From Paucidesulfovibrio longus DSM 6739 (GTDB taxonomy: Bacteria; Desulfobacterota; Desulfovibrionia; Desulfovibrionales; Desulfovibrionaceae): DNA of 64,000 bases. Location: positions 62,001-126,000 of the forward strand of contig NZ_ATVA01000015.1 of assembly GCF_000420485.1 (NCBI RefSeq), in the 5' to 3' direction. How positions within the stretch are numbered: the first letter of the stretch is position 1; each line of letters starts with the position of its first letter. Both the position numbers and the translations under genes were made by a program. This document shows, one piece after another, positions 1 through 7,855 of this stretch. The notes beneath the pieces were generated by a model. It saw only the letters and a list, made by a program, of their open reading frames with translations, was not told the DNA's origin and searched no databases.

Positions 1-1
1 T

Positions 2-931
2 TCCGGCAACCGGGCCATGGTCAAGGTGCCGGAGCCCCGGCTCGACCCGCTCATCGAGCTTTTCAACGCCCGCAAGGTGACATACAGCGAGATCGAGTAC
101 CTGGACATTCCCGGCGGCGGGGGCAAGGGAACCGGCCTGGGCGAGCGCGTGCTCAGCGAAATCCGCTCCTACGACTGCCTGCTGGCGGTGCTCGACGCCT
201 TTTCCGGCCTGAACGATCCCAAGGCCCAGTGGCAGGCCATCGAGGCGGACATGATCGTTTCGGACATGGCCGTCATCGAGAAGAAGCTGGAGCGCATGGT
301 TCTGGACAAGAAGAAGAACGCGCCCGGCTACGACCCCAAACAGGAAGCCCTGCTCAAGAAGGCCCTGGAAACCCTGGAAAACGAAACGCCCTTGCGCGGC
401 ATCGAGGAATTCGACGTTCCGGAGCTGCGCGGCTTCGCCTTTCTTTCCGGCAAACCGATCCTGTACGTCTGGAACGGCAGCGAGTCCAACTACACCGATC
501 TCTCCCTGCCCGAGGACCAGCCCGGCCAGAAGCATCTCGCCGTGGCCGCCAAGCTGGAGCGCGAATTGGCGGAGATCGAAGACCCCGAAGAGCGGCAGAT
601 GTTCCTGGACGACCTGGGAATCACGGAAACCGCCCTGGACAAGATCATCGCCAAGACCTACGAGCTGCTCGGACTGATCTCGTTCCTCACGGCCGGGGAA
701 AAGGAAGTCCGCTCCTGGCCCGTCCGCAAGGGAGCCAAGGCTCCGGAGGCCGCTGGCGTGATCCACTCCGACTTCGAGAAGGGCTTCATCCGGGCCGAGG
801 TCATCGCATACGCCGATTTCCTGGAGCACGGCACCTTCAAGGCCTGCAAGGACAAGGGACTGGCCCGCCTCGAAGGCAAGGAATACGTGGTCAAGGACGG
901 CGACATCGTGGAGTTCCGCTTCAACGTCTAG
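2..931 (+). CDS. ychF: Redox-regulated ATPase/GTPase YchF (5' truncated)
   Basis: C-terminal 309 residues of YchF, a P-loop NTPase of the Obg/OLA1 family that prefers ATP and associates with ribosomes. The frame is open to the left edge, so the start and the N-terminal Walker A motif lie outside the window. The visible part opens with the end of the G domain (NRAMVKVP), runs through the helical insert, and ends in the TGS-like DUF933 domain typical of the family (VIHSDFEKGFIRAEVI, then KEYVVKDGDIVEFRFNV). The length fits a protein of about 365 residues. It is followed directly by a strong hairpin and converges on the ABC transporter operon. Confidence 0.95.
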   Translation, partial: SGNRAMVKVPEPRLDPLIELFNARKVTYSEIEYLDIPGGGGKGTGLGERVLSEIRSYDCLLAVLDAFSGLNDPKAQWQAIEADMIVSDMAVIEKKLERMVLDKKKNAPGYDPKQEALLKKALETLENETPLRGIEEFDVPELRGFAFLSGKPILYVWNGSESNYTDLSLPEDQPGQKHLAVAAKLERELAEIEDPEERQMFLDDLGITETALDKIIAKTYELLGLISFLTAGEKEVRSWPVRKGAKAPEAAGVIHSDFEKGFIRAEVIAYADFLEHGTFKACKDKGLARLEGKEYVVKDGDIVEFRFNV

Positions 932-953
932 CCGTCTCCTGCGCCGGATTCGC

Positions 954-995
954 AAAAGCCCCGGAACAACCGTGTTCCGGGGCTTTTACTTTTTC
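954..995. terminator. Bidirectional intrinsic terminator between ychF and the ABC operon
   Basis: A perfect 15-bp inverted repeat (arms 954-968 and 973-987, 4-base loop) is flanked by A and T runs. It can therefore terminate ychF on the plus strand and the converging transporter operon on the minus strand. Confidence 0.9.
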
Positions 996-1101
996 CGCGC
1001 CTTGAGCCCGATGTTCCGTCCAGGCACCTGCGCCGCCGCGCCGGCCGGGCCTGGGCACCGCGCCTTTGCACGCGCATCCGGGACTGCCGCCCTCTTCCGC
1101 C

Positions 1102-1902
1102 TCAGGCCAGCCCGCGCGCCCGGTAGCGGGCCGTCACGGCCAGCTCCACCAGGACAAAAAGGCCCAGTGGGACCAGCAGGAACAGCAGGGTCAGGACCGA
1201 GGCCACGCTGCGGTCCGAGGAGGTCAGCAGCGGGAAGAGATAGCCCGTGAACGAGGGCACCCGGCCGCCGCCGATGAGAAAAACGAGAAAATACTCGGAA
1301 AAGGCCACCAGGAAGACCACGGTTCCTCCGGCCACGGCGCCGGGCACTAGCAGCGGGAAATCCACCCGCCAAAAACGCGTCCAGACCCCGGCTCCGAGAT
1401 TGCGCGCGCAGAGATCGTATTCCTCCCCGAAGCTCTGGTATCCCGCGACGAGCGCCCGAAGCATGTACGGGTAGCTGAAGGTCGTCAGGGCCAAAACCAC
1501 GCCGGGCAGGGTGTCGGCCAGTCCGATCTTGAGAAAGGCGAAATGCACTCCCATGGAAAAGGTCATGGCCGGAGCCAGGGCCGGAGCCAGGAGCAGCCCT
1601 TCCACCAGAGGCTTGCAGGCGAAGCGGCGGCGGGCGAGATGGTGGGCCGGGGCAAGGCAGAGCGCGAAGCTCAGCAGCACCGTAAGCAGCGAATAGACCA
1701 TGGAGGAACCGAGATGCCGCGCAATCGGCCAGGCCTGGGAAACGACGTATTGCATGGCGCGGGGGTCCGTTTCCCGTGGGAAAAGGCTCGGATAGCTCCA
1801 GCCGGGAGCGAGGACGTATCCTGCCAGCACCAGCAAAGGGAAGAGCGCGACCAGCGTCAGCCCCGCGAAGTACAGCACGGCACGCGCGGATTCCCTCCTC
1901 AC
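1102..1902 (-). CDS. ABC transporter permease (second subunit, YnjC C-half-like)
   Basis: Inner-membrane permease of 266 residues with about six hydrophobic segments and an EAA-type loop (FGEEYDLCARNLGAG) that contacts the ATPase. It belongs to the binding-protein-dependent permease family. The start chosen is GTG at 1902, which overlaps the stop of the preceding permease as GTGA, with no need for the long upstream open frame. It is last of five overlapping minus-strand genes. In E. coli the equivalent YnjC is one fused protein, whereas here the two halves are separate genes. The substrate is not evident from sequence. Confidence 0.85.
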   Translation of the reverse strand: MRRESARAVLYFAGLTLVALFPLLVLAGYVLAPGWSYPSLFPRETDPRAMQYVVSQAWPIARHLGSSMVYSLLTVLLSFALCLAPAHHLARRRFACKPLVEGLLLAPALAPAMTFSMGVHFAFLKIGLADTLPGVVLALTTFSYPYMLRALVAGYQSFGEEYDLCARNLGAGVWTRFWRVDFPLLVPGAVAGGTVVFLVAFSEYFLVFLIGGGRVPSFTGYLFPLLTSSDRSVASVLTLLFLLVPLGLFVLVELAVTARYRARGLA

Positions 1903-2786
1903 AGCTTGCGCTCCCCGGCCTGGAGGCGCGCGGCCACGCGCACGTAGACGGCTATGAATGCCACGGAAAACAGGAACATGCAGACCAGTATGGCCATGGC
2001 CGTGGGTCGGTTTGCGAGATCGCGCTTGAAGTAGAGATTGTAGACCTCGATGGAAAGCATGCCCGGGTCGCTCTGCCCGAGCAGAAAGGGGATGTCGAAC
2101 GCGCCGAAGGCGTAGAGGGTCAGGATGATGAACGCGGTGTGCATCACGGGCTGGAGGTGCGGCAGGATCACCCGGCGGAAGACCTGCCACTCCCCGGCCC
2201 CGAACATGCGCGCCGTTTCCACCAGTCGCGGGTCCATGCGCCGGAGCGCGGCCAGGGAAAGGAGCATCACGAACGGCGTGCCTTTGTAGACATACGCCAG
2301 GATCATGCCCACGCCCCCCGTATAGAGCGGCACCGGGAAGTCGTCCGGAACAGCGAGAAGGCCCACGGCGTGCAGCGCCGAAGAGAGCCAACCGCTGCGG
2401 CTGAACATGACCAGCACGATGAAGCCCACGGCGACATGGGGCAGGATCAGGGGCACCTTGTAGACGACGCCCGCACGTTGCAGGCCGCGCGGCAGCTTCC
2501 AGAACACATAGGCGAGGGCCGAGCCGATGCAGACAGGGAGCAGCCCGGAAAGCAGGCCGACCCAGAGCGACAGCCCGAAGGAACGCAAAAAGTGCGGTTC
2601 GAGAAGCCGGGCGTAGGCGTCGAGCGCTCCGCCGTCGTGGGGAAACGGCAGGCCGTATCCCAGGGACTGCATCACGGCCACGCCGAATCCGCCGAGAAAA
2701 AGCAGGCCGAACGGCAGGGCAAGGGGCGACAGCTTCAGCAGCGTGCGCCCCCACCCCGCCCGGCATTCCGGCTCAATGCAGGACAT
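1899..2786 (-). CDS. ABC transporter permease (first subunit, YnjC N-half-like)
   Basis: Inner-membrane permease of about 295 residues with six hydrophobic segments and a clear EAA loop (ETARMFGAGEWQVFRRV). The start at 2786 overlaps the 3' end of the binding-protein gene by 14 bases and has a GGGAGGAG tract just upstream; that tract is rather close to the ATG, so the exact start is uncertain. It pairs with the next permease to form the membrane channel of the importer. Overlap with both neighbours implies translational coupling. Confidence 0.85.
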   Translation of the reverse strand: MSCIEPECRAGWGRTLLKLSPLALPFGLLFLGGFGVAVMQSLGYGLPFPHDGGALDAYARLLEPHFLRSFGLSLWVGLLSGLLPVCIGSALAYVFWKLPRGLQRAGVVYKVPLILPHVAVGFIVLVMFSRSGWLSSALHAVGLLAVPDDFPVPLYTGGVGMILAYVYKGTPFVMLLSLAALRRMDPRLVETARMFGAGEWQVFRRVILPHLQPVMHTAFIILTLYAFGAFDIPFLLGQSDPGMLSIEVYNLYFKRDLANRPTAMAILVCMFLFSVAFIAVYVRVAARLQAGERKL

Positions 2787-3987
2787 GCTCCTCCCAGCCC
2801 GCCTCCAATGCCTCCAGATATTCCGAAGGAATTTCCGGGACGACCGCACTGGTGAGCACGTCCGTGGGCAGCGTGGCCGCGCCCAGGTTCACGGCTTCGA
2901 ACTTCGCACGCATCTCCGGGGAAAGCGTGCCCAGGTCGATGGCGGGGAAGTCCCCCCAGTTCGACGGCTCCAGCTTGGAAAGCTGCGCCTCGGGCGACAT
3001 CAGGAAGTTCGCCAGGAGCATGGCGCCGGGCTTGTTCGCGGCGTTGAAGGGAATGGCCGTGAAATGCAGATTGTAGAGCGCGCCTTCGGCCATGATGAAG
3101 GTCCGCACGGACTTGGGATAGGTTCCTTCGAGAATCTTGTTCTGGGCATGCAGGGGGTGGTAGGACATGCCCAGGTCCACTTCGCCGCGCTGGAACAAGG
3201 TGTCCAGGGCCGCGCCGTCCTTGGGATATGCTTGGCCCTTTTCCCAGAGATAGGGCTTGATGTCGTTGAGATAGGCCCAGAGCAGCGGCGCATTGTGGTC
3301 GAAAAGGGTCTGATTGAAACCGAGCATGTATTGCTCGTAGCCGCCCGTGAGCGCGTAGAACGCCTGCCGCAGGAACGCCGATCCCGTGAAGTCCGGCGGC
3401 TGCGGGTAGGTGAAACGGCCCGGATGCTCGCGAACCCAGGCAGGCAGATCCACGAACGTTTCCGGCGGGTCGCTCCGCGCCGTGTCGAATTCGAACACGA
3501 ACTGAGCCTGCCCCAAAGGAGTTTCATAGCCTTCCACGGGGAAACCGAAATCCATGGAAGCCTGTTCCTTGTCCGCGTGGCTCACGAAATTCGGCAACTG
3601 CTCCGCATACGGTCCGAACAGTGCATTCGCGGTCTTGAGCTTCTTGAAATTCTCGCCGTTGACCCAGAGCAGGTCGATGGGGCCGGAAGCTGTTCCTGCC
3701 TGCTTTTCCGTGAGCAGCTTGTTCACGAAGACGCCCGCATCCATGGGCACGCGCTCCAGGGTGATGTCGTAGCGGCGTTTCATCTCGTCGGCCACGTACG
3801 TATCCACCCATTTGTTCACGTTGGGAAATCCGCCGTACATGTACCAACGCACGGTCGTGCCCCGGCCTGCCTCCTCGATTTCGGGCCACAGCGCCTGCGT
3901 CCAATCCTTGTCCTTCGATTCCGGACCGTTGCCGGAACACGAAAACAAAAGCATGGCCAACGAGATCAAAACGACGAGACGTTTCAT
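2773..3987 (-). CDS. YnjB-like ABC transporter substrate-binding lipoprotein
   Basis: Periplasmic solute-binding protein of 404 residues. The N-terminus is a lipoprotein signal (MKRLVVLISLAMLLFSCSG) with lipobox LFSC, so it should be lipid-anchored. The mature part resembles the E. coli YnjB family, including the stretch DLLWVNGENFKKLK that matches the family's D-L-I-W-I-N-G-E-N-F signature. The start at 3987 follows AGGAGC and overlaps the upstream ATPase stop as ATGA. The natural ligand of YnjB proteins is not established; the kinase-like gene heading the operon hints at a ligand that is phosphorylated after import, but this is inference. Confidence 0.85.
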   Translation of the reverse strand: MKRLVVLISLAMLLFSCSGNGPESKDKDWTQALWPEIEEAGRGTTVRWYMYGGFPNVNKWVDTYVADEMKRRYDITLERVPMDAGVFVNKLLTEKQAGTASGPIDLLWVNGENFKKLKTANALFGPYAEQLPNFVSHADKEQASMDFGFPVEGYETPLGQAQFVFEFDTARSDPPETFVDLPAWVREHPGRFTYPQPPDFTGSAFLRQAFYALTGGYEQYMLGFNQTLFDHNAPLLWAYLNDIKPYLWEKGQAYPKDGAALDTLFQRGEVDLGMSYHPLHAQNKILEGTYPKSVRTFIMAEGALYNLHFTAIPFNAANKPGAMLLANFLMSPEAQLSKLEPSNWGDFPAIDLGTLSPEMRAKFEAVNLGAATLPTDVLTSAVVPEIPSEYLEALEAGWEEHVLH

Positions 3988-4970
3988 TGCTGCTCCTTTT
4001 TTTCCGGGTCGATGCAATCCGTAATTTCCAGACTGACGCGATCACCGGGCTGCAAGCTTCCGGAGCCGCTGCCCGGTCCGTACGCCATGATTTCGACCCC
4101 GGCGACGGCCACCGTGTATTTCATATGATTCCCCGCGAACGCGGCCTTCAGCACCAGAGCCGGACCGGTTTCGTCCGCACGCAGGAGCACGGACTCCGGA
4201 CGCACGAACACGCCGCCTTCTCCCCCTCCGCGCACAGAGATGCCGATCGCCCGGCGCGCATCAGGCGTCAGCTCGTTGACCGGCCCCAGGAATGCCGCCG
4301 CTTCCCGGCTGACGGGCCGCGCATAGACCTCGCCGGGCGTGTCGTACTGCACGAGCCGTCCCTCCAGCAGCAGCCCGATGCGGTCGGACATGACGAAGGC
4401 TTCTTCCAGATCGTGGGTTACGCTGATGGTTGTCACACCGAAGGCTTTCTGCGTGTTGCGGATGAATTCCGCCGTGGAGAGCTTGAGATTGCGGTCCAGG
4501 TTGGCGAAAGGCTCATCAAGCAGAAGCAGCATGGGGTTCACCACCATGGCCCTGGCGATGGCCACGCGCTGCTTCTGCCCGGCGGAGAGCTGATTGGGGA
4601 AATCATTACGTTTCTCCCAAAGCTGAAAATACTCCAGCACGTCCCGGACCTTGGCCCGCACCACCTCGCGCGGAAACTTGCGCACGCGCAGGCCGAACGC
4701 GGCATTCTCGAAAACGTTGAGATTCGGAAACAGCAGGTAATCCTGAAACACGAGCAATACGGGCCGTTCCTTGCTCGGTGGCTCCAGGAACTCCAATCGA
4801 CCCGCGTCCTGACGTTCCAGCCCGGCGATGATCTTCAGCAGGGTGGTTTTGCCCACGCCCGATGGCCCGATGATGGACACGACCTCGCCGCGCTCCACCT
4901 GGAAGCTCACATTGCGAAGCACGGGCTGGTCGCCGTACATAAGGCTCAGATCGGCTACGCCAAAAAACAT
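3984..4970 (-). CDS. ABC transporter ATP-binding protein with C-terminal TOBE-type domain
   Basis: Cytoplasmic ATPase of 328 residues energising the YnjBCD-like importer. Walker A is GPSGVGKT (residues 35-42), the signature is LSAGQKQR, Walker B is LLLLDEP and the switch histidine lies in SVTHD. The last 90 or so residues (VFVRPESVLL onward) look like the TOBE-type regulatory domain of spermidine/iron/thiamine-type importers; E. coli YnjD is shorter. The start at 4970 overlaps the upstream kinase-like gene by 16 bases, and the stop overlaps the next gene as ATGA. Confidence 0.9.
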   Translation of the reverse strand: MFFGVADLSLMYGDQPVLRNVSFQVERGEVVSIIGPSGVGKTTLLKIIAGLERQDAGRLEFLEPPSKERPVLLVFQDYLLFPNLNVFENAAFGLRVRKFPREVVRAKVRDVLEYFQLWEKRNDFPNQLSAGQKQRVAIARAMVVNPMLLLLDEPFANLDRNLKLSTAEFIRNTQKAFGVTTISVTHDLEEAFVMSDRIGLLLEGRLVQYDTPGEVYARPVSREAAAFLGPVNELTPDARRAIGISVRGGGEGGVFVRPESVLLRADETGPALVLKAAFAGNHMKYTVAVAGVEIMAYGPGSGSGSLQPGDRVSLEITDCIDPEKKEQQ

Positions 4971-5977
4971 TCCACGCCTTCCAGGTATCGTTTGATGGTG
5001 GCGAACGTGTCTTCGTTGCGCAATGCCCGCTCCGCCTCGGCATATTCGTGATAGGCCATGAAGCACCAGGACAACCCGCGCAGAAGGATGGTCTTTTCCA
5101 AAATGGCCGTACGATGATCCAAGGCTTCCGGGTCAAGGACTTCCCCGGTTTCCCGCTTCCACTGGCTCGCGTATTCCGCCAGGAAGGCCGCCCGGGCTTC
5201 AGGCGTGAAGCGGTAATTCGTCTTCCAGAGGGTCGTCGTGGGAGCGAGAAAATGGCCCAAGTCCTGATGCCTGCTCGAAAGCACGGCTTTTTCCCAGTCC
5301 ACAAGCCAAGCCCGCTCTCCTTCGACGAGAAAATTGCCCGAATTGACTTCGGTGTTCACGATCACCTGGGGCTCGCCGATGAATTCGCCTTGGGTCGCGG
5401 CATGCAGTTCCATGATCTCGGCATGGTACGCAAGAAGTCGCTTGCCGACATCCGGCTTGGCGTGGTTCGGCAAATGACGTCGAATCAGGCCGAGACTCTC
5501 TTCCGCGATGTCGCGCACGGGATCCGGCTGGCACACCAGCCCGCCGCATTCCGGAGACTTCGAAAGGACATCCTTCGGAATCTCAACGGAGTGCACTCGC
5601 GCGAAGATCCGGGCCGCCTTGTCCGCGTCGCGTTCATATGCAAACGGCCCGCCCGGCAGGTATTCCATGAGCAACGCGCCGCCCCCAAGTCCGCACACCG
5701 CCGAGGCCAGGGCCAAAGGCCGCGGGGTGACATCCGATCCAGAAAGCAGATTCAGCACCCTGAATTCATATTCGATCTGATTCGCAAGGCCGAGCTGGCT
5801 TCCGTGGTTGATGCGCAGAACCCGTTTCCGGTCCCGTGCAAGCAGCAGCCAGTTCTCATTGTATTCGCCCTGCGCCAGGAAACGCAGGACAACATCTCCG
5901 CCCTCATGCGGGAGCCAACCTTCACGCACCAGGCAACGCCGAATCTGCTCTTCCCATTCCATGCCCTGTTTTGCCAC
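4955..5977 (-). CDS. Aminoglycoside phosphotransferase (APH/choline kinase)-fold protein with altered catalytic motif
   Basis: A 340-residue protein of the APH/choline-kinase superfamily and first gene of the transporter operon. The fold is recognisable from the N-lobe (RVLRINHGSQLG), the hinge LMEYLPGG (103-110) and the C-lobe motif NTEVNSGNFLV (208-218) followed by LVDWEKA. In ordinary family members the C-lobe motif is H-G-D-x-x-x-x-N; here the residues at His-Gly-Asp are Asn-Thr-Glu, so the catalytic base would be Glu, if the protein is active. The start is GTG at 5977; an ATG five codons later is possible. Its place upstream of an importer suggests action on the transported compound. Confidence 0.8.
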   Translation of the reverse strand: MAKQGMEWEEQIRRCLVREGWLPHEGGDVVLRFLAQGEYNENWLLLARDRKRVLRINHGSQLGLANQIEYEFRVLNLLSGSDVTPRPLALASAVCGLGGGALLMEYLPGGPFAYERDADKAARIFARVHSVEIPKDVLSKSPECGGLVCQPDPVRDIAEESLGLIRRHLPNHAKPDVGKRLLAYHAEIMELHAATQGEFIGEPQVIVNTEVNSGNFLVEGERAWLVDWEKAVLSSRHQDLGHFLAPTTTLWKTNYRFTPEARAAFLAEYASQWKRETGEVLDPEALDHRTAILEKTILLRGLSWCFMAYHEYAEAERALRNEDTFATIKRYLEGVECFLA

Positions 5978-6085
5978 ATCCCGGCATTGCAGACAATCAT
6001 TGCGAAAGATATCGGCTTTTTCCGAAACATCGCTTGCGCCGCATAGATGACGGACTTATTTTCAAGGGAAGCAGGAGATACAAAC

Positions 6086-6295
6086 ATGTCCGAATCCGAA
6101 AGCAAGCGCCACGTGACCCTGAATCTGGAACATTGCCACGGCTGCATGGGCTGCGTTGAGATGTGTCCGGAAGTCGTCGGCTGGAACGATGCCAACGACC
6201 GCCCATATCTGAAGCGCCTGGACGTGACGGAAGAAGAAATCCGGGAAGCCATGGCCTGTTGTCCCAAGGATTGTTTCGAATCCGAAGAGGACTAG
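6086..6295 (+). CDS. Small [4Fe-4S] ferredoxin
   Basis: A 69-residue acidic soluble ferredoxin. It carries CHGCMGCVEMCP near the N-terminus and CCPKDC near the C-terminus, consistent with one [4Fe-4S] cluster built from the C-x2-C-x2-C group plus a later CP cysteine; the extra cysteines leave the exact ligand set open. The start ATG at 6086 follows AGGAG, whereas the in-frame ATG at 6047 has no ribosome site. It is transcribed alone, divergent from the transporter operon. Its redox partner is not evident. Confidence 0.85.
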   Translation: MSESESKRHVTLNLEHCHGCMGCVEMCPEVVGWNDANDRPYLKRLDVTEEEIREAMACCPKDCFESEED

Positions 6296-6643
6296 ACCAG
6301 ACCTCCTGCGGACTTCGCGCGGGGTCGTTTATCCGGACCAATGCCCCACGCGGTGATTCCGGACCGCGTGACCGCGGGACATCCCTCGAAGCCACGGATT
6401 GTTCCAGACGCCCTGCGGTCGTCAGTGTCCTGCGGCCTTGGCCCGGCTTATTTGGGGCTCATCCGGCTCAAGCGCATCACTGCGGGAGGCGGCGCCAGCG
6501 AGCGCGGGAACCCGGAGCCAAACGAAAGTCCACGCGGGCGAAAACATGGCCCGCGTGGAAGACACCGCGCTCGTTACGAAAGGGCGCGCTCTTCGCTCCA
6601 GGCCGGCGCGCCGCAAGCGATACGACCTGGGCGTGTGTCGATC
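6296..6643. other. Intergenic stretch without supported gene
   Basis: No open frame here has a ribosome site or recognisable motifs. The only structure is a 10-bp inverted repeat (6530-6539 with 6549-6558) lacking a T run, so it is not an evident terminator. Confidence 0.5.
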
Positions 6644-6675
6644 CGAGAAAACAGGACCGCTTCCCGAAAGCGGTC
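6644..6675 (-). terminator. Intrinsic terminator of the HU-like gene
   Basis: On the minus strand a GC-rich hairpin (arms gaccgctt/aagcggtc, 6655-6675) is followed by a T-rich tract (ctgttttctc). It lies just downstream of the HU-like stop codon. Confidence 0.7.
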
Positions 6676-6693
6676 GCTCAAGCCGAACAAGCC

Positions 6694-7245
6694 CTAAAAA
6701 TGCTTCATGGCCTTTTCCCAGGCGTCCTTCAGCTCGCCAAAGGCCTTGCCAAGACCATCCTTGACGTCCACCCAAGCCTTGCCGCTGGAGTCGGAAGCCT
6801 TCTTGATCTGCTCGCTGACGTTCTCGTACATGGCTTGGGCCTTGTAGAGGTATTGCTTGGCGTCCTTGCCGAGCTGGTCGGCATTCTTGATCTTGGATTC
6901 GATCTTGCCCCTCAAGTCGCCCGCCAGAAGGCAGATATCCTTGAACTTGAGCCAGTCCGGACCGAAATGGCAGGAGGCGGCTTTCTTCAATTCGCTGCCC
7001 GGTGAAAACTTGGCCACCCGGCGAGCCTCAATCAGCAAGGGTTCCCCGGTCTGGGGGTTGCGTCCGGTGCGGGCTTTTCTTTCCGAGGTTGAAAACGTGC
7101 CGAATCCCCTGAGGGGAACGGTGCCGCCCGCTGCCAACTCATCCTTGATGGATTCCAATACGACGTCGATCACCTTGTCGCCCTGGGCGACCGAATCCAG
7201 CCCGGCCCTCGCGGCCAGGGCTTTGGCCAATTCCTGCTTGGTCAT
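6694..7245 (-). CDS. HU/IHF-family DNA-binding protein with ~90-residue helical C-terminal extension
   Basis: A 183-residue protein. Residues 1-90 are a complete HU-type nucleoid protein (MTKQELAKALAARAGL at the start, then VPLRGFGTFSTSERKARTGRNPQTGE, the DNA-binding arm). HU normally stops near residue 90; here a further 90 residues follow, rich in Lys, Asp and Ala and predicted to be amphipathic helices, ending KDAWEKAMKHF. The start follows AGGAGG. The tail may mediate oligomerisation or a partner contact, but no domain is recognised in it. The gene appears monocistronic, with its own promoter-like site and terminator. Confidence 0.9.
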   Translation of the reverse strand: MTKQELAKALAARAGLDSVAQGDKVIDVVLESIKDELAAGGTVPLRGFGTFSTSERKARTGRNPQTGEPLLIEARRVAKFSPGSELKKAASCHFGPDWLKFKDICLLAGDLRGKIESKIKNADQLGKDAKQYLYKAQAMYENVSEQIKKASDSSGKAWVDVKDGLGKAFGELKDAWEKAMKHF

Positions 7246-7272
7246 GGTATCCTCCTAGGGAAATTGAAAACG

Positions 7273-7302
7273 ACGATACCTCAAAACGATGACATGTGAC
7301 AA
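7273..7302 (-). promoter_or_regulatory. Candidate sigma-70 promoter of the HU-like gene
   Basis: Read on the minus strand: TTGTCA, an 18-base spacer, then TATCGT, ending about 28 bases upstream of the start codon. The match is moderate. Confidence 0.4.
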
Positions 7303-7855
7303 TGCGTGCCGGGAACAACGCCCTGCGAACGCTGATTTCAAATTCCATGATCATGTATGCAACAAGCTGATTTAACTGAATCGACATCGGAATATTTCCA
7401 ACATGCCCTTCAGAGCCATATTTCCAAGACTCAAACCCACAAACATTCGCTTGAAAATGCGTTTCTCCGCATCAAGATCTTACCTCCGCGCAATGCCGCG
7501 CCCCTCCATGCTGCTGTACTTGGATTTTCATTCGTAGTATGTGGCGCTGCTCGCCTGTGCTCCAGGCAGCCCCCTTTGACCGTCCGTCCACCTTCCCAGA
7601 ATCCGGTGCACGACGAATCTCGATTTGCGCAGTTGACCTTTCCTATCTCCGTTTGATTCAGAAGTATCTTTGCATTGGCCTAGTACACGTGAGCGGAACA
7701 CCACTGAGACCCGATACTGGGTCAGTGCTGAAGCAAAACAGCCTCCATGCACGGAATGTTTGGCGCATTTCGGATCAAGCTAGATTCTTCGCCGTTTTCT
7801 CGCATTGTCAATTTCATGAGGCTTAACAATTCTCAAAATCAGGAATATTCGTCAT
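7303..7855. other. Intergenic left flank of the AT-rich island
   Basis: About 550 bases with base composition falling toward that of the next gene. The open frames in it lack a ribosome site and recognisable motifs. No tRNA, repeat or attachment-like sequence was seen. Confidence 0.5.

Noticed and set aside
1903-2766. N-terminal extension of the second permease frame
   Set aside because: It runs out of frame through the first permease gene; the GTGA overlap at 1902 gives a normal-length permease.
6530-6558. Inverted repeat after the ferredoxin gene as a terminator
   Set aside because: No T run on either strand, and it lies 235 bases past the stop codon.
7539-7826. 95-codon open frame in the AT-rich flank
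   Set aside because: No ribosome site, no motif, and codon use unlike either the island gene or the chromosome.
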